A stretch of DNA of 13,393 bases from CAYYYG01 sp964591375. GTDB lineage: Bacteria; Patescibacteriota; Microgenomatia; UBA1406; GWC2-37-13. The notes below the pieces were generated by a model, which saw only the letters and a program-made list of their open reading frames with translations, was not told the origin of the DNA and searched no databases. The position numbers and the translations under genes were made by a program. How positions within the stretch are numbered: position 1 is the stretch's first letter; each line of letters starts with the position of its first letter. Positions 1-7,514 of this stretch are shown here, one piece after another. Where the stretch lies: positions 1 to 13,393 of the forward strand of contig CAZQAU010000037.1 in the NCBI GenBank assembly GCA_964591375.1, read 5' to 3'.

Positions 1-1494
1 GGAACCTTTGATTTACTTACTGTTAATCATGTAGATCCAAAAAAAGTAAAATGGGCCTTGGAGCTACGTAAAAGCCAAAAAACCGATATGAATGCACCCC
101 GGGGAGGACCTCAGGTCGTTCGTACAGGAAAATCAGAAATTTATCCGGATATATCCGATGAATTACTTGTCCAGTCGGCGAGAAATGAAAAAGAGCTGGT
201 ACTATTACGAAAGATTGCTTTCCGATCAATGATGATCGTCCCCTTAACCGCACGAGGGAAAACCTTTGGAACAATGAACTTTATCAGCACGACCGAATCA
301 AACCGACATTACACAAACGAAGATTTAAAACTTGCGGAACATTTCGCAAGGCTTGCTGCAGTTACTCTGGAAAATTCTTTACTTTATAAATCAGTCCGTG
401 ATGAACTCGAAAAACGTATACAAACAGAACAAAGATTGGAATTGGCTCAAAAAGCCGGAAACATTGGTACATTTGAATGGAACCTTCCCAGCCGCACATT
501 AATCGCTTCACCCGAACTTGAGGCTCTATATGGTCTGAACAAGGGCGAGATGAATGTTCAGAATAAAAGTTGGCTGCATATTGTACATCCTGAAGATCAG
601 GAACGGGTTAAAAACTTGATGTATGATGAGCTCTTTCAAAAAGGAGAAATTGAGTTTGATTTTAGAGTAGTTAAACCAAATGAAAAAATTCACTGGCTAT
701 ATACTAAGGCAAAAGTAATTTCCGGGACAGATGACAAAAAAAGCCGTGTAGTTGGAATTAATATGGACATAACCGAACGAAAAACTCTCGAAAGACAAAA
801 AGATGAATTCTTAAGTATCGCCAGTCATGAACTAAAGACACCCATAACAAGCATTAAAGCATTCGTACAAATATTACAAAAATATTTTTCTCATCCTGGT
901 AATGAACGATCGGCAACATTTCTTAAAAAAATGGATAATCAGGTAGATAAACTCACGAAACTAGTACAGGATCTGCTTGATGTTTCCAAAATCCAAACAG
1001 GGAAACTGGAGTATATGGAAGAGGTGTTCCACTTTGATGAAACTATTCAGGAAATTATCGAGGAAATGCAACCTCTTACTTCTACCCACAATATTACTCA
1101 CAAAAAAAATGCCGACGTAAAAGTACTAGGCGATAAGTATAGAGTGGGACAGGTCATGCGTAATTTATTGTCCAATGCCATAAAATACTCACCTGAAGGC
1201 GATAAAATTATTGTTAGTACCAGCTTTGATACGAATGAAGTGACGGTTTCTGTTCAGGACTTTGGCATCGGCATTCCCAAAGATAAACAAGCCAAGCTGT
1301 TTGAGAGATTTTATAGGGTATCCGATAAAAAACGGGCTAGCTTCCCAGGACTCGGCTTAGGTTTATACATTTCAAATGAAATTATAAAGAGACAACATGG
1401 ACGAATGTGGTTTACCAGTGAAGAAGGAAACGGTGCAACTTTTTATTTTTGTATCCCCATACATCTTCATAACGGAAAGAAACATCTCTCTTAA
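1..1494 (+). CDS. Sensor histidine kinase (GAF-PAS-HisKA-HATPase), 5' end outside the window
   Basis: This is a two-component sensor kinase that would autophosphorylate a histidine and pass the phosphate to a response regulator. The frame is open from base 1, so the start lies off the left edge; a TTG at 58 is internal to the domain and not a credible start. Counting codons from base 1, a GAF domain covers about 1-125, including VRTGKSEIYPDI and MMIVPLTARGKTFGTMNF. A PAS fold with its PAC end (VVGINMDITERK) covers about 145-260. The HisKA H-box SHELKTP has phospho-acceptor His276. The ATPase shows the N box (LLSNAIKYS, Asn392), the G1 box (DFGIGIP, Asp420), the F box (LFERFYRV) and the G2 box (GLGLGL, 450-455). 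The visible part has no membrane segment, so it may be cytosolic unless anchored upstream. No response regulator is visible. Its stop overlaps the stop of the convergent next gene by 3-4 nt. Confidence 0.95.
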   Translation, partial: GTFDLLTVNHVDPKKVKWALELRKSQKTDMNAPRGGPQVVRTGKSEIYPDISDELLVQSARNEKELVLLRKIAFRSMMIVPLTARGKTFGTMNFISTTESNRHYTNEDLKLAEHFARLAAVTLENSLLYKSVRDELEKRIQTEQRLELAQKAGNIGTFEWNLPSRTLIASPELEALYGLNKGEMNVQNKSWLHIVHPEDQERVKNLMYDELFQKGEIEFDFRVVKPNEKIHWLYTKAKVISGTDDKKSRVVGINMDITERKTLERQKDEFLSIASHELKTPITSIKAFVQILQKYFSHPGNERSATFLKKMDNQVDKLTKLVQDLLDVSKIQTGKLEYMEEVFHFDETIQEIIEEMQPLTSTHNITHKKNADVKVLGDKYRVGQVMRNLLSNAIKYSPEGDKIIVSTSFDTNEVTVSVQDFGIGIPKDKQAKLFERFYRVSDKKRASFPGLGLGLYISNEIIKRQHGRMWFTSEEGNGATFYFCIPIHLHNGKKHLS

Positions 1495-1727
1495 TTTACT
1501 TTCTTCTCCAAGGCTTCATGAGCTTGGGTCACAAAACGTAGTGCTAAATCCATATCAACAACCAGTTCATATTCCTCCATTTCCCGATCGGAAAGAGGGG
1601 TGGTATACTGCCAGACTCCTCCGATACGCATCGCACACAAATTAGGTGGTGCCAGAACAAAAACTCTTTTGCGTTTTCGATTAATTGCAGCCAAATAGTT
1701 TGGATATGTGTTTTTTTTGTCTCCCAT
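1491..1727 (-). CDS. Small hypothetical protein, 78 residues
   Basis: I do not recognise this protein. It is basic at the N-terminus (INRKRKR), has a hydrophobic middle (VFVLAPPNLCAMRIGGVW) and ends in an acidic, probably helical stretch (residues about 50-78, with EEYELVVDMD and TQAHEALEKK). There is no signal peptide or clear membrane helix. It sits 43 nt downstream of the GT4 gene on the same strand, so the two could share a transcript, and its stop overlaps the stop of the histidine kinase. No good Shine-Dalgarno site precedes the ATG; a TATATT about 12 nt upstream could serve a near-leaderless transcript. I prefer it to the plus-strand frame at 1397-1645, which lies mostly over kinase sequence and gives an unconvincing protein. 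It could still be a chance reading frame. Confidence 0.5.
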   Translation of the reverse strand: MGDKKNTYPNYLAAINRKRKRVFVLAPPNLCAMRIGGVWQYTTPLSDREMEEYELVVDMDLALRFVTQAHEALEKKVN

Positions 1728-1770
1728 GTACGTATACTAATATATGAAAATCTTCCTGTCGAGCAGAATT

Positions 1771-2907
1771 TTACTGGGTAATCTGACGATATACGCTTAT
1801 ATAATCTTCAACCATGCGCTCAACAGTGAAATTATCAAGAACATGTTGACGGCAAGCCAATCGCATTGCCTGATATTCGGAATCACTCATAGCATATATT
1901 CGCTCCACTGCTTCAATTAATCCTTTTACACCTGTTTGCTTAATAATATAGTCACCACGAATGTCATCATCTGAGGGATTTACAATAAAACCAGTCACAC
2001 CATCTTTAATAATTTCTGGAACAGAGCCACGAGCATATGCAACAACGGGGGTACCACACGATAAAGATTCAACCATTACGAAGCCGAATGGTTCTTCCCA
2101 CTGGATCGGAGACAGAAATAATTTGCTGTTTTGATATTTAGGAATTAATTCCAATCTTGATAGATTAAATTCAGCATTAATGGGCGTCGATCGATTCAAC
2201 GAATGCAGTTGTTTAAGAATTTTATTTTGCAACCATACCAAAAACTCAATCTTTGTTAACATAAACAGATGTGCCTGTTTTTTGGTGCCTTTAATAACCT
2301 GCAAAACCACATCCAGTCCTTTTTCCGGAACTGCCCGTCCCGCCCACATAATGCTTTTTCCTCCCAATGGTGAAAACTTAAAATTTCGATTTGTATCCAC
2401 TCCGTGATGAATTGTTTTTACATAGTTTAGATGCGGTGCTGAACGGCGTTGAGCATCGCTTATCGCGACAAAATATATATTTTTATATTTCTCAACTAAC
2501 GTAAAATATTCTTTTAAAGTGGGTGGAATAAATGTCCAGTGAAGAGTAACAAGTATTGGTTTACGAATAAAAGGCGCAAACGGTAAAACAAGTTCTCCAT
2601 TCCCCATATTCACGTGATACATGTCAAATACATTTTGCATCTGAAAGGCTTTGGAGATTAGCAACTGTTCAAATTTATAGTATTCGCCATCATTTATCTC
2701 TTCTTTGGACATTAAATCATAATCCGTTACACTAATGGTTTTTATGGGCAGTTTAGAATTACCGGAAGCAAATGCCGTCATTTCATATTTCCGGCTGCGG
2801 CGATTGCGCAATAAATTCCGTATTAAAGTATAAATAAATACTTCTGTTCCCTTTGAAGTATTTTTACTTATATCGATTATATTTGAGTTGATAAATGCTA
2901 TTTTCAT
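1771..2907 (-). CDS. Family 4 glycosyltransferase (GT-B fold)
   Basis: This is a retaining glycosyltransferase that probably moves a sugar from a nucleotide-sugar donor to a lipid-linked or surface glycan at the cytoplasmic face of the membrane. The N-terminal half (MKIAFINSN, KGTEVFIYTLIRNLL) fits the acceptor-side Rossmann domain of the family. HHGVDT (167-172) is the typical inter-domain segment. The donor-side domain begins with WAGRAVPEKGLDVV (188-201), with Arg191 and Lys196 in the usual phosphate-contacting positions. The family's EX7E motif is complete at Glu272-Glu280 in EEPFGFVMVESLSCGTPVVA, followed by GSVPEIIKDGVTGFIV. At 378 residues it is a normal length. It could be followed on the same transcript by the 78-residue gene. 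The sugar and the acceptor cannot be told from sequence. It shares a 182-nt divergent control region with the gene at 3090. Confidence 0.93.
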   Translation of the reverse strand: MKIAFINSNIIDISKNTSKGTEVFIYTLIRNLLRNRRSRKYEMTAFASGNSKLPIKTISVTDYDLMSKEEINDGEYYKFEQLLISKAFQMQNVFDMYHVNMGNGELVLPFAPFIRKPILVTLHWTFIPPTLKEYFTLVEKYKNIYFVAISDAQRRSAPHLNYVKTIHHGVDTNRNFKFSPLGGKSIMWAGRAVPEKGLDVVLQVIKGTKKQAHLFMLTKIEFLVWLQNKILKQLHSLNRSTPINAEFNLSRLELIPKYQNSKLFLSPIQWEEPFGFVMVESLSCGTPVVAYARGSVPEIIKDGVTGFIVNPSDDDIRGDYIIKQTGVKGLIEAVERIYAMSDSEYQAMRLACRQHVLDNFTVERMVEDYISVYRQITQ

Positions 2908-2927
2908 CTATCCCGATTGTAACACAC

Positions 2928-2933
2928 ATTATA
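2928..2933 (-). promoter_or_regulatory. Candidate -10 box for the GT4 gene
   Basis: Read on the minus strand this is a perfect TATAAT, placing a start of transcription near 2921 and leaving a leader of about 14 nt. The leader contains GGGATAG directly before the ATG at 2907, which is too close to be a strong ribosome site. No good -35 hexamer is visible at 17 nt. In DNA this AT-rich a TATAAT arises easily by chance. Confidence 0.35.
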
Positions 2934-2944
2934 TTATTTTGACG

Positions 2945-2959
2945 CCCAAATCCATTGGG
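2945..2959. repeat. Short inverted repeat, possible operator
   Basis: CCCAA, a five-base loop (ATCCA) and TTGGG form a perfect 5+5 inverted repeat in the region between the divergent genes. It lies 11 to 26 bases upstream of the candidate GT4 -10 box, where a repressor or an RNA polymerase contact would act. It is more GC-rich than its surroundings. No gene ends nearby on either strand, so a terminator role is unlikely. Confidence 0.3.
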
Positions 2960-3075
2960 TCTTAAATTTATATCGGGGCATGTAAACTTCAGATATATTT
3001 ATTGATTGTAATGGGAGATATGGAATTAACGGTAACTATTCTCAATAGAGACTATTGCATTTTATATTTTTTTTT

Positions 3076-3082
3076 GAGAAAG
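3076..3082 (+). promoter_or_regulatory. Candidate ribosome binding site for the 159-residue gene
   Basis: GAGAAAG lies 7 nt before the ATG at 3090, after a run of nine T. It is one of the few plausible Shine-Dalgarno-like sequences in this window and supports the chosen start. Confidence 0.4.
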
Positions 3083-3089
3083 TATCTGT

Positions 3090-3569
3090 ATGAAGCTGCC
3101 AAAAGAACTAACCACCGTAACTCCGTTATCTAAACTAGTAGCCCTCATTATGTTTGTAACGTTACCAATTATTTTCTTTTTTGGAGGAGTAACGTATCAA
3201 AAAAATTTATCTGGTATAACACAAACCATACAGACTTATGAGCCTCGTCCTTCGCCAATAAAGCCCCAGAAATTACAACCACCACCATATGGAAAAGTAG
3301 TTGTTCAGGGAAAAATAACGACCTATGACGTAGCAACTGCCGTAGTGGATGGCGCACCGCTAATTAAACTCCAACTACCAATGGGCAAGATTTTTGAGAT
3401 TATAGTACCTTCTGGAGAAAGTGCCTGTAATTTATCTCAAATGTCTAAAAATAGTATTGCCACTATGCAGATATCTGATCTTGTCGAAGTATACGGTACC
3501 GCCGCAACCGACGACCGGATTATCGTATGCAATATAGAAGATTATCTGAAGATACTAAAAAATGACTAA
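3090..3569 (+). CDS. Single-anchor extracytoplasmic protein of unknown function
   Basis: I do not recognise the family. The architecture is clear: a short cytoplasmic N-terminus, one hydrophobic helix at about residues 14-36 (LVALIMFVTLPIIFFFGG), a Pro-rich linker at about 52-67 (EPRPSPIKPQKLQPPP), and a small beta-rich domain from 68 to 159. The domain alternates hydrophobic strands (VVVQGKITTYD, LIKLQLPM, FEIIVPSG, LVEVYGTA, RIIVCNIEDYL) in a way that could be an OB-like barrel, which is inference. Two cysteines, Cys113 and Cys147, could form a disulfide outside the cell. The helix looks like a membrane anchor because no clean signal-peptidase site follows it. The gene is divergent from the GT4 gene and ends 4 nt from the stop of the convergent GT-C gene. 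Confidence 0.85.
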   Translation: MKLPKELTTVTPLSKLVALIMFVTLPIIFFFGGVTYQKNLSGITQTIQTYEPRPSPIKPQKLQPPPYGKVVVQGKITTYDVATAVVDGAPLIKLQLPMGKIFEIIVPSGESACNLSQMSKNSIATMQISDLVEVYGTAATDDRIIVCNIEDYLKILKND

Positions 3570-3573
3570 CGGA

Positions 3574-4665
3574 TTAGAGTAATAAATATGTGATTCCTGC
3601 CGAACTATCTTCGATTCTAATCACTTTTTCTTTTATATATTCTGACTCGTAAACTTCTTTGCTTACCACACACACTTCCCTATCTTGTGTAATACACTTT
3701 GACAGTTGATTTTTTAAATCTGCCTGCTTAATAAAAACAATATTTACTTTTTTTCCAACCTCCGTATATCGCTTTATTAATGTAGCGACTATTGGATTAT
3801 GAAAACTATAATATTTTTTGTCGGCATGTTTTTGCATGTAGTCAACCAGTACTATTTCAGCATGATTCCGTGAATTACCGATTTTCAACTGATAATGATT
3901 AAAATAGAGATCAAAAAAATATGCAACTGAAACAAACGACACACAGAGGATAATCGAATAAATATACTTGTTTTGAAGTCGATCCAGACTCCATAGAATA
4001 AGATCCATAAAAATAATAAAAAAACCAATGCCACTGAAAACAATCTGTGTGTCCGGTGTTAAAACAAAAAAAAGTATTGCCCATACCAGTTGTACCCACA
4101 TTTTTTTCTGGTGTCTTGCCTGCAAAAATCCATACCCAATAAAAGGAACTGCTACTAATGAAAAATAACCTGTATGAGGAATTTTAAGGTAACTTTCTGT
4201 TTCCATCTGAAAAAACAAATAAGAAAAATCGAAAATATGCAGAATACTATCAAGCTTCTGTCGGAAAAACTCTCCCGAGTATTCCGGTTTATATATAAAT
4301 AAAAATATGAGTAATAAAATACTAATAAGGTATGACACTTTTTTCATTCGCGAGATAATAGCAGCGGATAATATAAAAAAAATGCTTATTAATAGATTAA
4401 ATTCATGTGCCGCCGCGTACAAAAATACAGAGTTTAATACAGTGATGAGTATTATTATTTTTTTATAGCTATATTTTCTTGCTAAGGCTGCTACCCAAAT
4501 ACCCGTCGCAATAACAGAAATAAACCTGATGACCCAAAATGAATCGATCGTCATATTTGCTAATAAAAAATTCGGGAGATATGAAAGTTCCTGAACTGAG
4601 AATGCCGGATACTGCAATTTATATCCAGCGATAAGTATCCAAATAATAAAAATTATGATGAACAT
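3574..4665 (-). CDS. Shortened GT-C type membrane protein, paralogue of its upstream neighbour
   Basis: This is a polytopic membrane protein of 363 residues, with about 8-9 hydrophobic helices in the first 250 residues and a soluble C-terminal portion. It parallels the 554-residue neighbour: FDFSYLFFQ and HTGYFSLVAVPFIGYGFL correspond to FDLSYLLMG and PPIFAILIPMYYLGLIL. The first helix is followed by YPAFSVQELSYL where the neighbour has FPPVDIDEYGVAYN. Thus the Asp-x-Asp-Glu acidic motif expected to serve catalysis in this family is reduced to Gln25-Glu26, and the early loop region is shorter. It may be an accessory or inactive subunit, or may use another acidic residue. The start overlaps the end of the neighbour by 13 nt, so the pair is probably translationally coupled. 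No separate Shine-Dalgarno site is obvious. Confidence 0.85.
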   Translation of the reverse strand: MFIIIFIIWILIAGYKLQYPAFSVQELSYLPNFLLANMTIDSFWVIRFISVIATGIWVAALARKYSYKKIIILITVLNSVFLYAAAHEFNLLISIFFILSAAIISRMKKVSYLISILLLIFLFIYKPEYSGEFFRQKLDSILHIFDFSYLFFQMETESYLKIPHTGYFSLVAVPFIGYGFLQARHQKKMWVQLVWAILFFVLTPDTQIVFSGIGFFIIFMDLILWSLDRLQNKYIYSIILCVSFVSVAYFFDLYFNHYQLKIGNSRNHAEIVLVDYMQKHADKKYYSFHNPIVATLIKRYTEVGKKVNIVFIKQADLKNQLSKCITQDREVCVVSKEVYESEYIKEKVIRIEDSSAGITYLLL

Positions 4666-6317
4666 GGTTTAAACTGAAGCAAATAGTAAACTCTTTGCGT
4701 TATGGGCATAGGATATGAAGTAAGAGTATCAAAACATACAGTGCTTAACTGTTTTTTTTCATAATCTGCAAACACACCCAGCACTCGTTTTTTCTTTAAT
4801 ACATCTGCCGCTATCCTTTTTTTTATATCAGCCATTTCTTTTGAATAGTAGTATTTATCAAACGGAGCGATGACATATAAGTGCTCATAAGTATATTGTT
4901 TTTGTTTATTATAGATGAGAGGTGAATAATTGGCGGCAACAAGCGGATAAATTTGTGGTTCTCCCAGACTTTCAAATGAATAGACAAACGTGTCGGTGTT
5001 TGTATTATATGTATGCACTACCTGATATAAAATATTCGCTTTGAAATATATATAATCTTTCGTTTCCTCAACAAATTTTGTATAAAAACGTCCGGTCAGA
5101 AAGATTGCTTGAATAATAATACACATAAAAATAAATCTTGATATATATTTATTTTTGTCTATCTTAAAGATCTGTAATGCGATTAAAGCTACAACCGTTT
5201 CACTGCCCATAAAACTCAAATACCGTTTGGAATTTACAGCGCCTTCCGTGATAGCAGACGGGATAGGCGCAATAAGGATCCAGATTAAAATCACCGCATA
5301 TACCCAGTTTATTTTTTTTATCATCAATATGAGACCTAAATAATACATCGGTATCAATATTGCAAAAATCGGTGGATCAATACTATGCTGGGGAATTAGT
5401 TCATATTTCCCCATTAATAAATAACTCAGATCGAAATGTCTCACATAATTCGTGAGAAAAGCGTAGGCATAATGAACCGCTTTATTATGCAACGCTTTCG
5501 CGAACACGGTATTGGTATCGTGAGCTCGAAACTCATCTATTTCCATAACCACACCACGATTTGCTCCAAAGAATCCTACATTTTTTACTCGTACCGTACT
5601 TCCTCCAGATATGTATTGTTGAGCAATGGGTACCATGACTAGTGCAAATAAAAGAGTCAGAATAATGATATGTTTGGAAAAACCATTCCGTAAAATAGAA
5701 ATAAATATATAAGCCCCAAATAATAGAGGTGAAACAATCCAGGCAGCCGGATATGTGTATAACGAAATACCTATACAAATCATAAATATATAGAGAAAGA
5801 TAGTACGTTTTGATTGTAAGTAGTAAACGAATGCAGTCACTGATGCAGTTATAAAATAGCTTTGTGAAATACTGGCCGAAATAACACGGGAAAAATATAA
5901 GTTGTATGGTGCAAAAACCATAATAGCAGCGGATATTAGAGATATTTTTTTATCTTTTGTTACAGCCTGCATGAGCAGATACATAGTCGGAATATACGCT
6001 ACTCCAAAAAGTATCGACGGAAGACGCAGCGCGATAAATTTTTCCCCTAGAATCTTATAAAAGAAAACAACTAAGTAAATGTCCAATGGTAGTTTATAGT
6101 CACCAAATGATTTAAAAAACAGAGGCAGTTTTACTCCCCACTCATCTACTCCATAGTGAAGAATACTATATGCATTATATGCCACACCATATTCATCAAT
6201 ATCCACAGGAGGAAACGACTGAATTTTATAGATACGAATAACAAATCCGATAACACAAAAAAAAAGAAGTACTGCAATATGCCAATGTTTTTTAATATAA
6301 GAATAAAATGTGTCCAT
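4653..6317 (-). CDS. GT-C fold membrane glycosyltransferase (ArnT/PMT-like)
   Basis: This is an integral membrane glycosyltransferase likely to move a sugar from a polyprenyl-phosphate carrier to a surface acceptor on the outer face of the membrane. After the first helix (about 13-30) comes FPPVDIDEYGVAYNAYSIL, with the acidic motif Asp39-x-Asp41-Glu42 in the external loop where this superfamily binds the donor phosphate. FKSFGDYKLPLDIYLV and ALRLPSILFGVAYIP follow, both typical of ArnT/PMT-like (GT39/GT83) proteins. I estimate 11-12 membrane helices to about residue 430, then a soluble outer domain of about 120 residues ending in FKPCSS. The total of 554 residues is normal. The next gene overlaps it by 13 nt and looks like a reduced paralogue. 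The NYN gene lies 28 nt upstream on the same strand. The sugar and acceptor are unknown. Confidence 0.92.
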   Translation of the reverse strand: MDTFYSYIKKHWHIAVLLFFCVIGFVIRIYKIQSFPPVDIDEYGVAYNAYSILHYGVDEWGVKLPLFFKSFGDYKLPLDIYLVVFFYKILGEKFIALRLPSILFGVAYIPTMYLLMQAVTKDKKISLISAAIMVFAPYNLYFSRVISASISQSYFITASVTAFVYYLQSKRTIFLYIFMICIGISLYTYPAAWIVSPLLFGAYIFISILRNGFSKHIIILTLLFALVMVPIAQQYISGGSTVRVKNVGFFGANRGVVMEIDEFRAHDTNTVFAKALHNKAVHYAYAFLTNYVRHFDLSYLLMGKYELIPQHSIDPPIFAILIPMYYLGLILMIKKINWVYAVILIWILIAPIPSAITEGAVNSKRYLSFMGSETVVALIALQIFKIDKNKYISRFIFMCIIIQAIFLTGRFYTKFVEETKDYIYFKANILYQVVHTYNTNTDTFVYSFESLGEPQIYPLVAANYSPLIYNKQKQYTYEHLYVIAPFDKYYYSKEMADIKKRIAADVLKKKRVLGVFADYEKKQLSTVCFDTLTSYPMPITQRVYYLLQFKPCSS

Positions 6318-6337
6318 AGCTATACTTCTATAGACGT

Positions 6338-6343
6338 ATTATA
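6338..6343 (-). promoter_or_regulatory. Candidate -10 box for the GT-C pair
   Basis: On the minus strand this reads TATAAT, between the NYN stop and the GT-C start, giving a predicted transcript start near 6331 and a leader of about 14 nt. The -35 region would fall inside the end of the NYN gene, where no good hexamer is seen. The GT-C genes may equally be read through from the NYN gene. Confidence 0.3.
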
Positions 6344-6345
6344 GA

Positions 6346-6852
6346 TTATCTTTTGAATAGGAGGCTTTTTGTATGCTCTTCAATATTGATGAAATCATCG
6401 GCCATAGCAATAAGGTCATTATTTGCGGTGCGCTTAAATGCAGCTATCTCAACCAAACACCCTAGTGCCTGCTGAAGATAATTTACGACAGGAATAAAAT
6501 CCCCATCTCCGGAAACTAAAATAATTGAATCAACTTTATTGCCCAGTCTTATTGCATCCATAGCCATTCCCAAATCCCAGTCACCTTTTTTAGCACCATC
6601 ATAAAATATCTGTAGTTTTTTTTCCTTCACTTCAAAACCGGCATTATTTATAGCTTCAAAAAAATCATTTTCCCGTGATTCATCTGCATTAATAACATAG
6701 GCAATGGCTCTTACAAGAATTCGTTTGTGAATTAACGTGTTAAGAAGATTTTTATAACTAACCCGAGCGCGATATAAATTTTTCGCAGAATAATAAAGGT
6801 TTTGTACATCAACTAATACAGCAACTCGTTGATCAGGATTTTTAACTATCAT
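6346..6852 (-). CDS. NYN domain protein, LabA/DUF88-like putative nuclease
   Basis: This cytoplasmic protein of 168 residues consists of one NYN (PIN-like) domain, a fold known for metal-dependent RNA cleavage. The conserved acidic set is visible: VLVDVQNLYY with Asp15 and Asn18, KGDWDLGMAMDAI with Asp93 and Asp99, and ILVSGDGDFIPVV with Asp116 and Asp118. The complete set suggests an active enzyme; the substrate is unknown. The family includes LabA, named from cyanobacterial clock output, but that role should not be transferred here. The length is typical for a stand-alone NYN protein. It is divergent from the anchored nuclease-like gene at 6934, sharing 81 nt, and is followed on its own strand by the GT-C genes. 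Confidence 0.92.
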   Translation of the reverse strand: MIVKNPDQRVAVLVDVQNLYYSAKNLYRARVSYKNLLNTLIHKRILVRAIAYVINADESRENDFFEAINNAGFEVKEKKLQIFYDGAKKGDWDLGMAMDAIRLGNKVDSIILVSGDGDFIPVVNYLQQALGCLVEIAAFKRTANNDLIAMADDFINIEEHTKSLLFKR

Positions 6853-6859
6853 ACGATAT

Positions 6860-6865
6860 ATTATA
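6860..6865 (-). promoter_or_regulatory. Candidate -10 box for the NYN gene, implying a leaderless transcript
   Basis: The minus strand reads TATAAT here. Standard spacing would start the transcript at about 6853, directly before the ATG at 6852, so the message would have almost no leader. A run of nine T on this strand (6870-6878) lies in the spacer toward a -35 region that I cannot identify. Confidence 0.3.
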
Positions 6866-6933
6866 TAGCAAAAAAAAATATCTATTAGAATATTTCACCC
6901 ACATATTTTGTACATCTTTGGTATCATATCTTA

Positions 6934-7514
6934 ATGCATCAAAAAATATCAACTGGAGGGTTTGCTGAGTTGGTAATTCTTCTTGCTGGCCTCACCGGAA
7001 TAACGATATTCAGTATAGTTCAAACTGTTCCCAAAGCAAAAGCGGCATCTGTTATTGTGTCTGAGCCATCCATTACCGCTACCGATTCACCTGTCGTTAC
7101 CACACCTACATCAATCCCTCTTCCTGAAGTCGTACAAGCTGAAATAGCCACTGGAGTAAATATAACCGCTGATCTACAATTGGAGGTATTGCTCGCAGAT
7201 AAGAAGTATTTTTTTTCTTTATTGGGTGCTGAAGCAGCGGCATCCGATTCGGCTTCGTGTAACACCGAAGATTTCCAAAAAACTCTTGCTCCACTCATTC
7301 GGAACAAAAATCTTTTTCTTTTAAATTACGAACAAAATTCCAGCTCGTCCGATTCTGCACGGTATGTTTTTTTAAAAAACGAACTTTTTTTAAACAAATA
7401 TCTTATTTCACAAGGATTCGCGCGAGCAAAAAACGTTGAACATCCTTATTATGATGAATTTATGCACGAGCAGGCAGAGGCACAAAAAAACCAACAGGGT
7501 ATATGGTCTGATAG
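6934..7514 (+). CDS. Anchored protein with degenerate staphylococcal-nuclease-like domain, 3' end lost in the gap
   Basis: The protein starts with a membrane anchor or signal (LVILLAGLTGITIFSIVQ, residues about 13-30) and a Thr/Ser/Pro-rich stretch to about 66. Residues about 72-193 resemble the thermonuclease (SNase) fold. The C-terminal signature is clear: ARYVFLKNELFLNKYLISQG, then FARAKNVEHPYYDEF and EAQKNQQGIWSD. However, the segment that should carry catalytic Arg, Asp and Glu (R-x4-D-x2-E in Staphylococcus aureus nuclease) reads FSLLGAEAA, with Ser95 in place of the Arg and no matching Glu. It is therefore probably a binding or structural version. It runs into the run of N at 7515 with no stop. 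It may continue into the CAP-domain frame after the gap, which would make one long extracellular protein. No Shine-Dalgarno site is visible; TATCAT at 6922-6927 could give a leaderless message. Confidence 0.8.

Noticed and set aside
1397..1645. 82-codon plus-strand frame at the end of the kinase
   Set aside because: Its first part overlaps firm kinase sequence in another frame and the rest is antisense to a more protein-like frame.
5436..5778. Frames on both strands inside the long GT-C gene
   Set aside because: They lie wholly within a convincing membrane glycosyltransferase and have Tyr/His/Cys-rich translations typical of shifted frames.
6876..6895. Inverted repeat AAATAT-8-ATATTT between the NYN and SNase-like genes
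   Set aside because: A six-base A/T-only repeat is expected by chance in this AT-rich spacer and has no further pairing.
7020..7307. 95-codon minus-strand frame opposite the SNase-like gene
   Set aside because: Low-complexity antisense shadow of a Thr/Ser/Pro-rich coding stretch; it lacks any recognisable domain.
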